Below are positions 43,971 to 54,441 of a stretch of DNA of 64,000 nucleotides, one piece after another (the first letter of the stretch is position 1; every line of letters starts with the position of its first letter). The notes beneath the pieces are model-generated. The model worked only from the letters and a program-made list of their open reading frames with translations, was not told where the DNA came from and searched no databases. This stretch comes from Thalassotalea_H castellviae (lineage in GTDB: Bacteria > Pseudomonadota > Gammaproteobacteria > Enterobacterales > Alteromonadaceae): contig NZ_JAVRIF010000001.1 of the NCBI RefSeq assembly GCF_031846185.1, positions 772,131 through 836,130 of the forward strand. Reading direction: 5' to 3'. A program made the position numbers and the translations under genes.

Positions 43971-46900
43971 ATGAGTATTATGAATTTAAGAACTTACCTC
44001 TATTGTTTTTTCATTGCTGCCTATTTATGCAGCCTTAACGTATTAGCAGAAGAAGAAACAAACAAAGACAATATTCCTTTACATATCATTGCCCTAGAAA
44101 ACAATTTTCCTTTTAGTTTTAGGTTACCCAATGGCTCTCCAAGTGGGCTGTATGTTGAGTTTTGGCAATTATGGGCAACAACTAACAATATCCCGATTAA
44201 AATATCATTGCTTTCTCTTGAAGAAGGTTTGCAATTAACCAAACAAAAAAACACCTTGCACGCAGGGTTATTTAAAAATAATGAGCGAGAACAGTGGTTA
44301 GACTTTACTTCACCTATTCATAATGTTCAGACCGGCGTTATTTACAAAAGAACTTTTGATAAATCCACGAAACTCAGTGAACTTGATGGAATAAAAATAT
44401 CAACTAAACGCCTGAGTTTTCAAGAAGCTTATGTGCAAAAGAAATATCCCAATATTGACTTTGTTCAACACGAAAACTTTAATCAGGCGATCACCCGCTT
44501 ATTAGCTGATACCAACAATGAAGTTCAAGGTGTTATCGCTGAATTACCCCATGCCATGGCAGAATTAGCAAAAATGGGGGTTAGTGGCGTTTTCGTTATT
44601 TCAGATGAAGTAATATTATCTAACAATGTTTATGGCTTAATAGCAAAAGGACAACCAACATTATTATCAAAAATAAATAAAGGCATCGACAGTATTCCCG
44701 TCGAAAAAGTCGTGGCGTTAGAAAAGCAGTGGTTCCCTACCCTAAAGCCATTTTTTGATTCATTACCGCATGTTCCATTATTAACCGATGAAGAAAACCG
44801 ATGGTTATCTGAAAATAACCAATTCAGTTTAGGAGTTGACGTAAATTGGGCCCCTTTTGAATTTTATGATAATAAAGGTAACTACAGTGGTATTTCAGCT
44901 GATTATATCAAGCATGCTGAATCTCTTCTTAAAGTAAATTTATCTCCTCAAAAAAAGTTGTCTTGGTCACAAGCTTTTGACGAGTTTAAACAAGGTAAAA
45001 TAGATGTAATGCCGGCTATTTTTTATACTGACGAAAGAGCTAAAAACATCAACTTTACAAACCCTTATTTTGAAATATCCTTGGTACTAGTCAGTAAAGC
45101 GAATGCGTTTTATGCCGAAAGTCTAAGCTCACTAGCCGGTAAAAAACTTGGGTTAATCACCGATTATGTCTATGACGAACTTATTCAACAACAGTATCCT
45201 AATATAGAATTAGTCAGTGTTAAATCTGTTGAAGAAGGATTAAAGCTATTGCAAACGGGGAAAATAGATGCCTTTATGGACTCTATTGCCGCTATTAATT
45301 ATCAAATCAATAAAAATAAAATCAACGATATTATCATCACGGCATTTACCCCATACAGACTTGAGTTAACCATGGCGGTTCGTAAAGGGCTTGAACCTCT
45401 GATCCCTATTTTAAATAAAACGTTTTTATCCATGTCAGAAAAGCAACGTGCCGCCATCGCAAATAATTGGTTATCTATTCATGTGCAATCAGGTGCAAAT
45501 ATCACGACGATTCTTTTTTGGTCGCTGCCAATCCTCGTCTTTTTAATCGTGGTTATTTTCTTCTTTTATCGAATGAACCAACGGCTAAAAAAAGAAGTGT
45601 CTATTCGTCAAAAACATGAACAACAATTAATTGCGACACAACGTGATTTAGCCGCTCAGAAAAAAGCAATGGACGTACATTCGCTCGTTTCAGTTTCAGA
45701 TATCAAAGGAAATATAGTCTATGCAAACGACAAGTTTTGCGCGGTTAGTGGCTATACTCAACAAGAACTAATAGGTAGAAATCATAGTTTACTAAAGTCG
45801 GGGCAGCACCCTTCTTCCTTTTGGCGCGGCATGTACTTGATTGTTTCAAAAGGTGGTCATTGGAATGGTGAAATTTGCAATAAAACTAAAGCTGGCGAAC
45901 GCTTTTGGGTTGATACAACTATAGTGCCTTTCTACAACAATGAAAATAAACTGACCGGTTACATTTCAGTACGAACAGACATTACCCATCAAAAAGAAGC
46001 CATATCACGTTTAGCTGAAGCAAAAAAACAAGCGGAAGTTGCAAATGAGTCGAAAAATGAATTTTTAGCAAACATGAGTCACGAGATCCGTACACCAATG
46101 AATGGCGTAATAGGAATGACCAACCTTTTACTTGATACCGAATTAACCCAAGAACAAATTAACTTTGCTTTGACCGTAAAATACAGTGCTGAATCTTTAT
46201 TAATTATCATTAACGATATTCTAGATTTCTCCAAAATTGAAGCGGGTATGTTAGATCTTGAACCACTTGAATTTAATTTAGGCTTATTATTACATGAACT
46301 TGGTAGCAGTATTGCTTTTCAGGCTCACGATAAAGGCCTGGACTTTATCTGCCCTGGCAATAGCATGTCCAAGCAGTCTTATATCGCGGACCCTGGTCGT
46401 ATCAGACAAATACTCAATAATTTAATCAGTAATGCTATTAAATTTACTGACAAAGGTGAAGTTTCTGTATTTTGTCAGGTCGTTGAACAGTCAAAGCAAC
46501 GAACTAAATTATGCTTTGAAATTAAAGATACTGGCATAGGGATCAGTAAAGAGAAACAGCACCACCTTTTTGAAAGGTTTAGTCAAGCAGACAATTCAAC
46601 GACTCGCAAGTTTGGTGGCACAGGGTTAGGTTTAACTATCAGTAAACAATTAGTTGAACTGATGGGTGGAGAAATTGGTGTAAAAAGCAGCCCAGGAAAA
46701 GGCTCAACATTTTGGTTCACATTAAATGTTGAAAATGCCAACTCCACTGTATCTAAAGAAACTTTAGTTAGCTTACAAAATCAAAAAATCTTAATCGTCG
46801 ATGACAACTTAACAAACAGAACTTTATTAACACAATTATTAAATAAATGGCAGGCAAAAAACAGCGCTGTTGATTCAGGTAAAAATGCCTTAATAATGCT

Positions 46901-47585
46901 TAATGAAGCGGCAGAACAAGGCTCTCCATTCCAAATCGCTATTTTAGATATGCAAATGCCTGAAATGGATGGTGCTCAGTTAGGGAAAGCCATTAAACAC
47001 AATAAAAATTTGGCAGATACACGCCTAGTAATGCTGACTTCTCAAGGGCTGAGAGGCGAAACCGATACACTCAAAGCTATTGGCTTTAATGGTTATTTAA
47101 ATAAACCAATTGATGAAACAATTTTGTATAAAACACTGAAAAAAGTGTCGGGTGTGCATGCTTCTGATAAAAAGCTGACGAACCATTTAACTGCTCATCA
47201 AATTCCTCAATTTCAGGCAAGAGTACTCGTTGTTGAAGATAACGCCATCAATCAAAGAGTAGCGCAAGGCTTACTGGAAAAATTCGGCATACAAGTTGAT
47301 CTAGCAGCAAATGGCAAAGAAGCGTTAACGTCTTTAAAAACGTTACCGTTTGATTTAGTGTTAATGGACTGCCAAATGCCAATAATGGATGGTTATGATG
47401 CAACGAAAAAGATACGAGAAGAGCACTCAGAAGTACTTAATAGAAAAATTCCAATCGTCGCGATGACAGCAAACTCAATGAAAGGAGATCAAGCTAAATG
47501 TATTGCTGTGGGAATGGACGATTTTATTTCGAAACCTGTTAACCCGAATAAATTGGAAGAAGTTTTAACCCGTTGGTTAAAATAG
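43971..47585 (+). CDS. BvgS-like hybrid sensor histidine kinase
   Basis: A protein of 1204 residues. A signal peptide ends near residue 26. Two tandem periplasmic SBP_bac_3 (Venus flytrap) domains are at about 37-265 and 285-504. Then come a membrane helix at about 511-535, a PAS domain (567-674), HisKA with phospho-accepting His704 (NMSHEIRTPMNG), HATPase (about 807-915) and two receivers with Asp993 and Asp1133. No HPt domain is present, unlike BvgS, so phosphate must go to a separate HPt or response regulator, not seen nearby. The ligand is unknown; such sensors often bind amino acids or similar small solutes. Confidence 0.92.
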   Translation: MSIMNLRTYLYCFFIAAYLCSLNVLAEEETNKDNIPLHIIALENNFPFSFRLPNGSPSGLYVEFWQLWATTNNIPIKISLLSLEEGLQLTKQKNTLHAGLFKNNEREQWLDFTSPIHNVQTGVIYKRTFDKSTKLSELDGIKISTKRLSFQEAYVQKKYPNIDFVQHENFNQAITRLLADTNNEVQGVIAELPHAMAELAKMGVSGVFVISDEVILSNNVYGLIAKGQPTLLSKINKGIDSIPVEKVVALEKQWFPTLKPFFDSLPHVPLLTDEENRWLSENNQFSLGVDVNWAPFEFYDNKGNYSGISADYIKHAESLLKVNLSPQKKLSWSQAFDEFKQGKIDVMPAIFYTDERAKNINFTNPYFEISLVLVSKANAFYAESLSSLAGKKLGLITDYVYDELIQQQYPNIELVSVKSVEEGLKLLQTGKIDAFMDSIAAINYQINKNKINDIIITAFTPYRLELTMAVRKGLEPLIPILNKTFLSMSEKQRAAIANNWLSIHVQSGANITTILFWSLPILVFLIVVIFFFYRMNQRLKKEVSIRQKHEQQLIATQRDLAAQKKAMDVHSLVSVSDIKGNIVYANDKFCAVSGYTQQELIGRNHSLLKSGQHPSSFWRGMYLIVSKGGHWNGEICNKTKAGERFWVDTTIVPFYNNENKLTGYISVRTDITHQKEAISRLAEAKKQAEVANESKNEFLANMSHEIRTPMNGVIGMTNLLLDTELTQEQINFALTVKYSAESLLIIINDILDFSKIEAGMLDLEPLEFNLGLLLHELGSSIAFQAHDKGLDFICPGNSMSKQSYIADPGRIRQILNNLISNAIKFTDKGEVSVFCQVVEQSKQRTKLCFEIKDTGIGISKEKQHHLFERFSQADNSTTRKFGGTGLGLTISKQLVELMGGEIGVKSSPGKGSTFWFTLNVENANSTVSKETLVSLQNQKILIVDDNLTNRTLLTQLLNKWQAKNSAVDSGKNALIMLNEAAEQGSPFQIAILDMQMPEMDGAQLGKAIKHNKNLADTRLVMLTSQGLRGETDTLKAIGFNGYLNKPIDETILYKTLKKVSGVHASDKKLTNHLTAHQIPQFQARVLVVEDNAINQRVAQGLLEKFGIQVDLAANGKEALTSLKTLPFDLVLMDCQMPIMDGYDATKKIREEHSEVLNRKIPIVAMTANSMKGDQAKCIAVGMDDFISKPVNPNKLEEVLTRWLK

Positions 47586-47886
47586 AATAACTAGGCCGAT
47601 TCATTTAAAGTACCGCTTTTTTAAAAGCCTTCATTTGCCATTACTCACTCACAATAGTGCCTAAATTAATTCAAAAAAACGCGGTTAAGGTTACCCTGCT
47701 ATGCTGTATACCTTAGCAGGCAAGATTAACATGCTGAAATCTTATTTCTTGCACCTATTTCGCAATAACTATCAAAAGTAAAAATCGAGATGAATTGACA
47801 TTCATGACACATATAAAAAAGGAGCGAATAATCGCTCCTTTAAACTTAGTGGTTAACGGCATTAATCAAAACCGTTTCTAATAAAG
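47586..47886. other. Intergenic region between the kinase gene and the M3 peptidase gene
   Basis: About 300 bp without a gene. Its only clear feature is the hairpin terminator at about 47818-47841. Confidence 0.5.
47818..47841 (-). terminator. Terminator after the M3 peptidase gene
   Basis: A seven-pair stem GGAGCGA with TCGCTCC and a four-base loop, followed on the minus strand by six T, about 45 bp after the stop. Confidence 0.8.
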
Positions 47887-50091
47887 TTATTTACTTTCAT
47901 TTGGCACAGGAAAGCCACGTTTTTTCAAGATATACTTAACTTCAGGGTCACGACCACGGAATTTACGATACGCTTCTTTACGATCTGTTTCGTTACCTGT
48001 CGCTAATATCACAGAGCGGAAACGTTCAGCGGTTTCTTTATCCCATACATTGCCTGCTTCTTCAAACGCTGCCCATGTATCTGCATCCATAGTTTCAGAC
48101 CATAAATAGCTGTAATAGCCTGCTGAGTATGAATCAGAAGAGAACAAGTGATTGAAGTGTGGCAAACGATGACGCATAACAATCTCTTTTGGCATATTAA
48201 TTTTATTCAAGGTTTCACGCTCAAAGGCATCTGGATCAGTAACCGGCTCTTCGCGATTGTGCAACATCATATCGACAATAGCTGAGGATAAATATTCAAC
48301 GGTCGCAAACCCTTCATTAAAGGTTTTAGATTTATTGATTTTATCCACTAATGCTTGCGGCATTGGCTCACCCGTTTCAGCATGTTTTGCGTAATTATCT
48401 AAAATGTAACGAGTCAGTAACCAGTTTTCATTTACTTGACTAGGATATTCCACGAAATCTCTTGGTGTGCCACCTAAACCTGGGTAAGTAATGTCATAGT
48501 TTAAGTAATGTAACGCATGACCAAACTCATGGAACAGGGTTGACGCATCATCAAGACTGATAAGTGTAGGTTGACCTTTACCGCCTTTAACAAAGTTATT
48601 GTTATTTGACGCTAACACATAACGGTTTTTACCGCCTAAATCATGCTGACTACGGTAAGTTGTCATCCAAGCACCGGAGCGTTTCCCCTCTCTGGCAAAA
48701 TTATCAAGGTAGAAAAGTCCAATGACTTTATCACCTCGTTTTACCTCAAACGTGCGCACTTCTGGATCAAAAACAGGCACATCACCCGTATTCTCTTTAA
48801 ATGACATACCATATAGCTTACCTGCCGCATCAAACATCGCATTCACCATGTTATCCAGCTTAAAGTAAGGTTTAATTTCCGCTTCATCTAAGTCATATTT
48901 TGCTTTACGGACTTTTTCCGCATAAAAGCGATAATCCCAAGGGGCGATGGTAATATTTGCGCCTTCAGCATCTGCCACTTTCTGCATGTCAGCCACTTCT
49001 TCTTTTACACGACCAATTGCAGCAGGCCAAACTTTCATCATTAAGTCCATGGCAGCTTCTGGCTCTTTCGCCATTGTATCGGCCATGCGATAATGAGCGT
49101 GAGTTTTAAAACCTAACACTTTAGCGCGCTCAGCACGTAACTTTAAAATTTTCGCGATAGTGGCATTTGTATCGTTAGCATCACCATTATCACCACGATT
49201 AATATAGGCATTATATACTTTCTCGCGTAAATCACGTCTGGTTGAGTTTTGTAAGAAAGGTTGCATAACTGAACGAGTATTTTTCAGTGCCCAACCTTTT
49301 TTACCTTGTGCTTGTGCAGCACCTTTAATAGATGAAATAAAACTTTCAGGTAATCCTGCTAAATCAGCTTTATCAGTCAAATAAATATAGGTTTCTTCAT
49401 CTGCTAATACTTTATTTGAAAATTCGTTAAAGGCTTTTGCTAACTCAGTATTAAGCGCAATAAGCTTTTCTTTTTCTTCGCCTTTAAGTAACGCGCCATT
49501 ACGTACAAGTTGTTCGTAGTTACGTTCAACTAAACGCAACTGTTGCGCATTTAAATTCGCTGTTTTTCTGTTGTCATAAACCGTTTTCGTTTTTTCAAGT
49601 AACTTAGGGTCAAGCGTTAACTCATTAAAAAATGCGGATACTTTCGGCATCCATTCCCCTTGAATCTTACGCACTTCTTCATTGGATAAATTGCTAGAAT
49701 GTACCCCCCAAATAGAGAACACTTCATCTGCGACGCTGCCAGCAAGTTCCATTGGTAAGGTAAAATTTTCAAAAGTTGCTGGTGCAGGATTATCGCGAAT
49801 TACATTAATTTCTGATTTAACTCTTTCCATAACCGCTTGAAAGGCACCTGGAAAATCAGCAACGTTAATTTTATCCCAAGCAGGAACACCATCATAAGGT
49901 CCTTGCCAAGTTTGCAATATACTATTGTTTATTACGGCTGCGCCTTTTTCTTTCATTGCTGCAACTTTATTTTTGGCATTGGCCATTGTCTTTCCATGAT
50001 CGTCAGCTATTGCTGGTGTGGCTGCTATGCCTAACATCGCAGCACTAGAAACGCTTAATAAGAGTTTCCGGCTTAAAATAGTGAATCGCAT
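47887..50091 (-). CDS. M3-family zinc metallopeptidase, peptidyl-dipeptidase Dcp type
   Basis: A protein of 734 residues with a signal peptide ending near ATPAIADD. The zinc motif is HEFGH (His521, Glu522, His525), and downstream blocks are FVEYPSQVNENWLL and HFNHLFSSDSYSAGYYSYLW. This matches the peptidyl-dipeptidase Dcp branch, which releases C-terminal dipeptides; the signal peptide places it in the periplasm. Other M3 members cannot be excluded from the sequence alone. Confidence 0.88.
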   Translation of the reverse strand: MRFTILSRKLLLSVSSAAMLGIAATPAIADDHGKTMANAKNKVAAMKEKGAAVINNSILQTWQGPYDGVPAWDKINVADFPGAFQAVMERVKSEINVIRDNPAPATFENFTLPMELAGSVADEVFSIWGVHSSNLSNEEVRKIQGEWMPKVSAFFNELTLDPKLLEKTKTVYDNRKTANLNAQQLRLVERNYEQLVRNGALLKGEEKEKLIALNTELAKAFNEFSNKVLADEETYIYLTDKADLAGLPESFISSIKGAAQAQGKKGWALKNTRSVMQPFLQNSTRRDLREKVYNAYINRGDNGDANDTNATIAKILKLRAERAKVLGFKTHAHYRMADTMAKEPEAAMDLMMKVWPAAIGRVKEEVADMQKVADAEGANITIAPWDYRFYAEKVRKAKYDLDEAEIKPYFKLDNMVNAMFDAAGKLYGMSFKENTGDVPVFDPEVRTFEVKRGDKVIGLFYLDNFAREGKRSGAWMTTYRSQHDLGGKNRYVLASNNNNFVKGGKGQPTLISLDDASTLFHEFGHALHYLNYDITYPGLGGTPRDFVEYPSQVNENWLLTRYILDNYAKHAETGEPMPQALVDKINKSKTFNEGFATVEYLSSAIVDMMLHNREEPVTDPDAFERETLNKINMPKEIVMRHRLPHFNHLFSSDSYSAGYYSYLWSETMDADTWAAFEEAGNVWDKETAERFRSVILATGNETDRKEAYRKFRGRDPEVKYILKKRGFPVPNESK

Positions 50092-50467
50092 TGATACCTC
50101 TCTAAGTAATTAGCCTTTAAAATTTGGCCTTAAAAAAACGCCATAGGCGCATTCAGTAATTATTGAGAATAAACTATGCCAATGACCGTTACAATAACCG
50201 AGATCCGTTAAAGGTGTTTCTAAACATGTCTGGTTTGACATGGAAGTAAACATTTTTGAACATAATCCTCGTCTCATGCTTTAGGGGTATTAACGGGTAA
50301 AGACTTCCAACCCAACACTTAAAAAATCATTCCTAATAAAGAAAGCGAAAATGATATGTAAATTGCTGCTCAATATTCATTCGATTGAAATTTTTCAACT
50401 TTCATTGAAACTTCAACGACCATTGAATAAGCTTGAATAAATGTTCAATTTTACTAGGAGAGTTTCC
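50092..50467. other. Divergent intergenic region between peptidase and cytochrome/propeller gene
   Basis: About 375 bp. No further coding frame or clear regulatory motif was found. Confidence 0.4.
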
Positions 50468-51721
50468 ATGCGTATTCGTATTTTATTAAAATCGTTTTTG
50501 TCTGGTATTGCATATTTAATTGGGGTAGCTAGCGTTAATCAAGCATTGGGACTAGAACTTATTGAAGATAACGAACAGTTGAAAGGTAAGGCGTTAGTTG
50601 AGCAATATTGTACCAGCTGCCATCGCATCAATATGATCACTCGCAGCTCTGGTTACAGTGTTAAGGATTGGAAACTCTTAACCCGCACCATGATTGATTT
50701 ATCAAACCAACCGAAAATTGAACAGAAAATTTTTAACTATTTAGCAACACATTACTCGCCAAATACCTTACGTACCCCGACTCTCCTCGGTGGTGATACA
50801 AAAATTAGCTTTACTCAATGGCAAACGCCTACTTTAGGTCAACGATCACGTGACCCTATCGAGGCCGATGACGGGACTATTTGGTGGGCGGGTCAACGGG
50901 CAAATTTAATTGGTCAAATTAATCCCAAAACAGGTGAAATGAATGAATACTTTTTGCCAGATAACGCCATGCCCCATTCAGTTACCACAGATCAGGCTGG
51001 TAATATTTGGTATACAGGCAATAAAAACGGCAGTGTTGGCAAATTAGATATTAACTCCAAAAAGATCACAGAATATAAAATGCCGGATGAAAATGCTAAA
51101 GATCCTCACACCGCGATCTTTGACGATAAAGGCATATTATGGTTTACCTTACAACACAGTAATATGATTGGCCGATTAAACCCTGAGAGTGGCGATATAA
51201 AACTTGTCACCATGAATGCACCTCGCTCAAAACCTTATGGTATTAAAATAGATAGAAATGGTACGCCTTGGGTGGCTTGTAACGGTAGAAACTGTTTAGT
51301 CAAAGTTAACCCCAACACCATGAAATTAACTGACGTGATGTTACCAAATGAAGCAACGCGTGTCAGACGTTTAGATATCGCCAGTGATGGCATGATTTGG
51401 TATGTCAATTCATCACAAGGAAAATTGGGGCGGTATAACCCTTACACAGATGAAATAAAGGAATGGCCATCACCTAGTGGCAGCAAATCTCACCCTTATG
51501 CAATAGCCGTCATAGATAATATGGTTTGGTATAATGAATCAGGTATGCGACCAGATGCCTTGGTTAAATTTGACCCAACAACTGAAACATTTCAAAGTTG
51601 GGCAATTCCTTCAGGCAAAGTATATGCCGGTATTATCAGACATATGCGTGCTACTCGCGATGGCGATTTACTAATTCATCAAAGTAGCACCAATAAAATT
51701 ATTAGAGTAAATATTGAATAA
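50468..51721 (+). CDS. Cytochrome c-domain protein with Vgb-type beta-propeller
   Basis: A protein of 417 residues from the ATG at 50468, with AGGAG upstream; an earlier in-frame start at 50441 has no support. A signal peptide is followed by a small c-type haem site CTSCH (Cys48, Cys51, His52) in a domain of about 90 residues. The rest is a seven-bladed propeller with repeats of the form GNIWYT.....G.L, like streptogramin lyase (Vgb). It is likely periplasmic and may be a redox sensor or enzyme. The antibiotic-inactivating lyase role should not be assumed; many propellers of this family act elsewhere. Confidence 0.8.
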   Translation: MRIRILLKSFLSGIAYLIGVASVNQALGLELIEDNEQLKGKALVEQYCTSCHRINMITRSSGYSVKDWKLLTRTMIDLSNQPKIEQKIFNYLATHYSPNTLRTPTLLGGDTKISFTQWQTPTLGQRSRDPIEADDGTIWWAGQRANLIGQINPKTGEMNEYFLPDNAMPHSVTTDQAGNIWYTGNKNGSVGKLDINSKKITEYKMPDENAKDPHTAIFDDKGILWFTLQHSNMIGRLNPESGDIKLVTMNAPRSKPYGIKIDRNGTPWVACNGRNCLVKVNPNTMKLTDVMLPNEATRVRRLDIASDGMIWYVNSSQGKLGRYNPYTDEIKEWPSPSGSKSHPYAIAVIDNMVWYNESGMRPDALVKFDPTTETFQSWAIPSGKVYAGIIRHMRATRDGDLLIHQSSTNKIIRVNIE

Positions 51722-51743
51722 ACAAACGCTAATTCGTTTATAA

Positions 51744-51796
51744 ATCGCTCAGTTAGAATCCCTTTATTATCATCCGTGGGATATTAACTGAGCGAT
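51744..51796. repeat. Long inverted repeat between convergent genes
   Basis: Outer arms ATCGCTCAGTTA and TAACTGAGCGAT are perfect, and inner arms ATCCC and GGGAT fold inside them. It is placed between two convergent stop codons and is probably a terminator without T runs, or an RNA end-protecting structure. Confidence 0.65.
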
Positions 51797-51814
51797 AAAA
51801 TCAACTGATTATCA

Positions 51815-52609
51815 CTAACTTTGCTGATCGATAAACGCAATGGAATGCTCATTAAAGGCTGCCGGATTTTCAACGTTACATACATGTCCACAACGTTGAA
51901 TAGTGTGCAATAAACTATTTTTATGCTGTTTAACCATGTCTTTGACGGGGCCAAGAAACATATGATCTTCTTTACCCATAATATACAAAATAGGTATATC
52001 GATTTCCTTTTCTTTAAAGTATTGCATTAAAGGATTTACTTCCATGGCTAGTTTAAACCAGCGAAGAAACTCTTTTTGGCACAACCGTTTCGCTTCTCTA
52101 ACGAACAATAATCGCGACTCTTTATGACGTTTTTTCGGCATCATAATAAAAGCAAATAACCGATATAACCACATATACGGCACACAATATTTAAAAGCAT
52201 TACCTAAATGAACCAACGAGTTACTGCGAGTATTAAAGCGAGTAATAGCCCCACCAAGCACCATACTTGAAACATAATCTGGGGCTATTTCAGCTATGTT
52301 ACGTATGATGATAGTACCTAATGATATCCCGACAAAGTGTGCATGTTTGATCTGGTTATAGTCCAAAACATCAATAATGTCTTCTGAAACACGATTGAAA
52401 GAATAATTATTATCGACAAACGATTTCACTAAGTTAGTTGATTTTCCATGTCCGCGAAGATCTAACAGAAGAATATTATATTTTTTCTGATATGCTCTGA
52501 TTTGCCTAAACCAAATAGCAGAACTACCACCCGCACCGTGGATAAACACCACCCAAACTTTACTGGTTTTATGTGGGTAAATGGTATGAAAAAGAATTGA
52601 TTTTTCCAT
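51815..52609 (-). CDS. Alpha/beta-hydrolase fold protein
   Basis: A protein of 264 residues starting at ATG 52607-52609; an in-frame TTG at 52672 is possible. It has the oxyanion region HGAGGSSAIWFRQI, the nucleophile elbow GISLG with Ser96, a later acid residue in ILYIMGKEDHMF and a catalytic His in RCGHVCNVENP. It is a single-domain cytoplasmic hydrolase with no signal peptide. The substrate is unknown and the neighbours give no hint. Confidence 0.85.
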   Translation of the reverse strand: MEKSILFHTIYPHKTSKVWVVFIHGAGGSSAIWFRQIRAYQKKYNILLLDLRGHGKSTNLVKSFVDNNYSFNRVSEDIIDVLDYNQIKHAHFVGISLGTIIIRNIAEIAPDYVSSMVLGGAITRFNTRSNSLVHLGNAFKYCVPYMWLYRLFAFIMMPKKRHKESRLLFVREAKRLCQKEFLRWFKLAMEVNPLMQYFKEKEIDIPILYIMGKEDHMFLGPVKDMVKQHKNSLLHTIQRCGHVCNVENPAAFNEHSIAFIDQQS

Positions 52610-52833
52610 CAACGAAAACGACCTACTCGAGATAAATAACAACTTAAGACCTTCAGTATAACGAATTATCAAACATTCTGAGAGTAAGTTTTTAAAAAAC
52701 TAGCCTCCACCACACTAAATAAAGTAGTCGCTTTAAAAATTATCTAAAAAAAAGTGATAAAGAATACATTATCACTTTTTAAAACCTAAAGTTTATTTTC
52801 GGCTTATTAGCTAAATATATTGGTTAAAATTCA

Positions 52834-54039
52834 TTAAAATTTAGCGCTGATCCATAACCAAAGTTTATCCGTATCTACTTTGCCTGTTGCTACATCACCG
52901 GCTGAATAAGCTGAATATTTGATTCCAGCAGTATAATGCTTCGAAAACTTCTTAGTATAAACCGCATTGATTTCGGAACCAAAATCATCAACTGTATCAC
53001 TTGCTTTATCGGCATTAAAATTATGATAAATAACCGCCCACTTCCCTTCCAACACCTTACCACTAAGACTGGCATATAAATCAGTTAACCCTTCTTTTGG
53101 CGTTGTTAAAAATTGATCCGACCAACCATTAAACTTATGTAATGTCGCTAATGGTGTAGAAAAGCCATACATACCTTCATCAGAACCAAGTAGTTCATAA
53201 CCAACTTTTAAGCCTAAACCTGATACATGTGTGCCAAGTTCAGCAGATAAATAATGACTGGAAAAGCTCGTTCCTGCACTCTCAGTATCTTGTAATGCAT
53301 AGTCGAATGAATACGTGAATTTTTGACTGTCGAACTTACTCGCACCATTAAAGCGTATTCCGTATGTATCAAGGGCATTGTCAATATCATTATCAATTTC
53401 TAGTAGATAGCTATACGCAGTTACCGTTCCTGCACCTGTTTTGTAACTGGCATTGATTAAATGATCTTTTGAATCGATATCTTTAGCATCAGCAAAAATT
53501 CGATTTCGTTGCGTTATATAGGCGTACTTCAACGATAATTTTTCTGATGCTTGATAATCAAAGCTAATACCGTCGAACGTTTGTCTATCTTGTCGCCAGC
53601 CAACGTGACCAACAAATCGATGGTTATCCATGGTGATCACTTGACGACCCAGTTTTGCGGTAACATTTGCTTGTTTGTATTGTAAAAGCATCTGATCAAG
53701 CTCGGTTGTTTCTGGATCGGCAATCACTGAATAATCATTATTTCTACCTAAGGTATTTTTATAATCATTTATACCTAAAACATTACGTGAATCTTCAAAT
53801 TCTACCAATGACGAAAAGCCATTCACTGCTTTGCTAGCATAGCTTAATCGGGTACGTAACGTTAATGCACTTGCCTTTTTTAAGGCGTTATCTTGGTCAA
53901 CACTTTCATAGCGTAAATTTAAGTCAACGGTTGCTTTGCCATTAGCTAAAGCAGTAGAAATATCATTTGCCATAACTGTCGTTGAATACGAACTCGCTAA
54001 TGCTACAGCAAGATATAAAGTGGTTTTATTGAGTTTCAT
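52834..54039 (-). CDS. Outer-membrane porin-like beta-barrel protein
   Basis: A protein of 401 residues with a signal peptide ending near TTVMAND. It has alternating strands throughout and a C-terminal strand ending in Trp-Ile-Ser-Ala-Lys-Phe. The terminal Phe is the outer-membrane insertion signal. It resembles general porins found in Alteromonadales; the substrate is unknown. An orphan ANTAR regulator lies 400 bp upstream on the same strand, which might control it, but no RNA target for ANTAR was found in the leader. Confidence 0.82.
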   Translation of the reverse strand: MKLNKTTLYLAVALASSYSTTVMANDISTALANGKATVDLNLRYESVDQDNALKKASALTLRTRLSYASKAVNGFSSLVEFEDSRNVLGINDYKNTLGRNNDYSVIADPETTELDQMLLQYKQANVTAKLGRQVITMDNHRFVGHVGWRQDRQTFDGISFDYQASEKLSLKYAYITQRNRIFADAKDIDSKDHLINASYKTGAGTVTAYSYLLEIDNDIDNALDTYGIRFNGASKFDSQKFTYSFDYALQDTESAGTSFSSHYLSAELGTHVSGLGLKVGYELLGSDEGMYGFSTPLATLHKFNGWSDQFLTTPKEGLTDLYASLSGKVLEGKWAVIYHNFNADKASDTVDDFGSEINAVYTKKFSKHYTAGIKYSAYSAGDVATGKVDTDKLWLWISAKF

Positions 54040-54441
54040 GCGTTATTTCTCTTTAGGGTTTTATTAAAATTCTTGCCGCTGATATTCATCAACAAAGGCA
54101 CTGTTCTTTTAGTTATTATTTAATCTAAGCGCCTGTTAATTAATACGATAATAATGAATATACTGAACTGAGCTCTTCACTTGAAATATATCGATTCCTG
54201 ACACTTTTGTGAGTTGTTTTTAGATCCGCGTATATTGAATAATTGAATATTATCATCGTTGGATTATGGCAAAGGATGATCACGATCAAGATATTGTTCT
54301 ATTGTTTTTATTAATTAAAACAAGGTTATAAATTCTTGTATTCATAGCATATTGCATGAATTATATTTTTTATTTACAACCTTACTTTCCTAATAAAATT
54401 ACTCGAAAAAAATTAAATACGTTGCTCAATGACCATAAAAG
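54040..54441. other. Intergenic/leader region between porin and ANTAR regulator
   Basis: About 400 bp. This is the leader and promoter region of the porin gene. I looked for the paired stem-loops that bind ANTAR proteins and did not see a convincing set. Confidence 0.5.

Noticed and set aside
50468..51721. Antibiotic resistance gene vgb
   Set aside because: Only the propeller fold is similar; the fused haem domain and lack of resistance context argue for another role.
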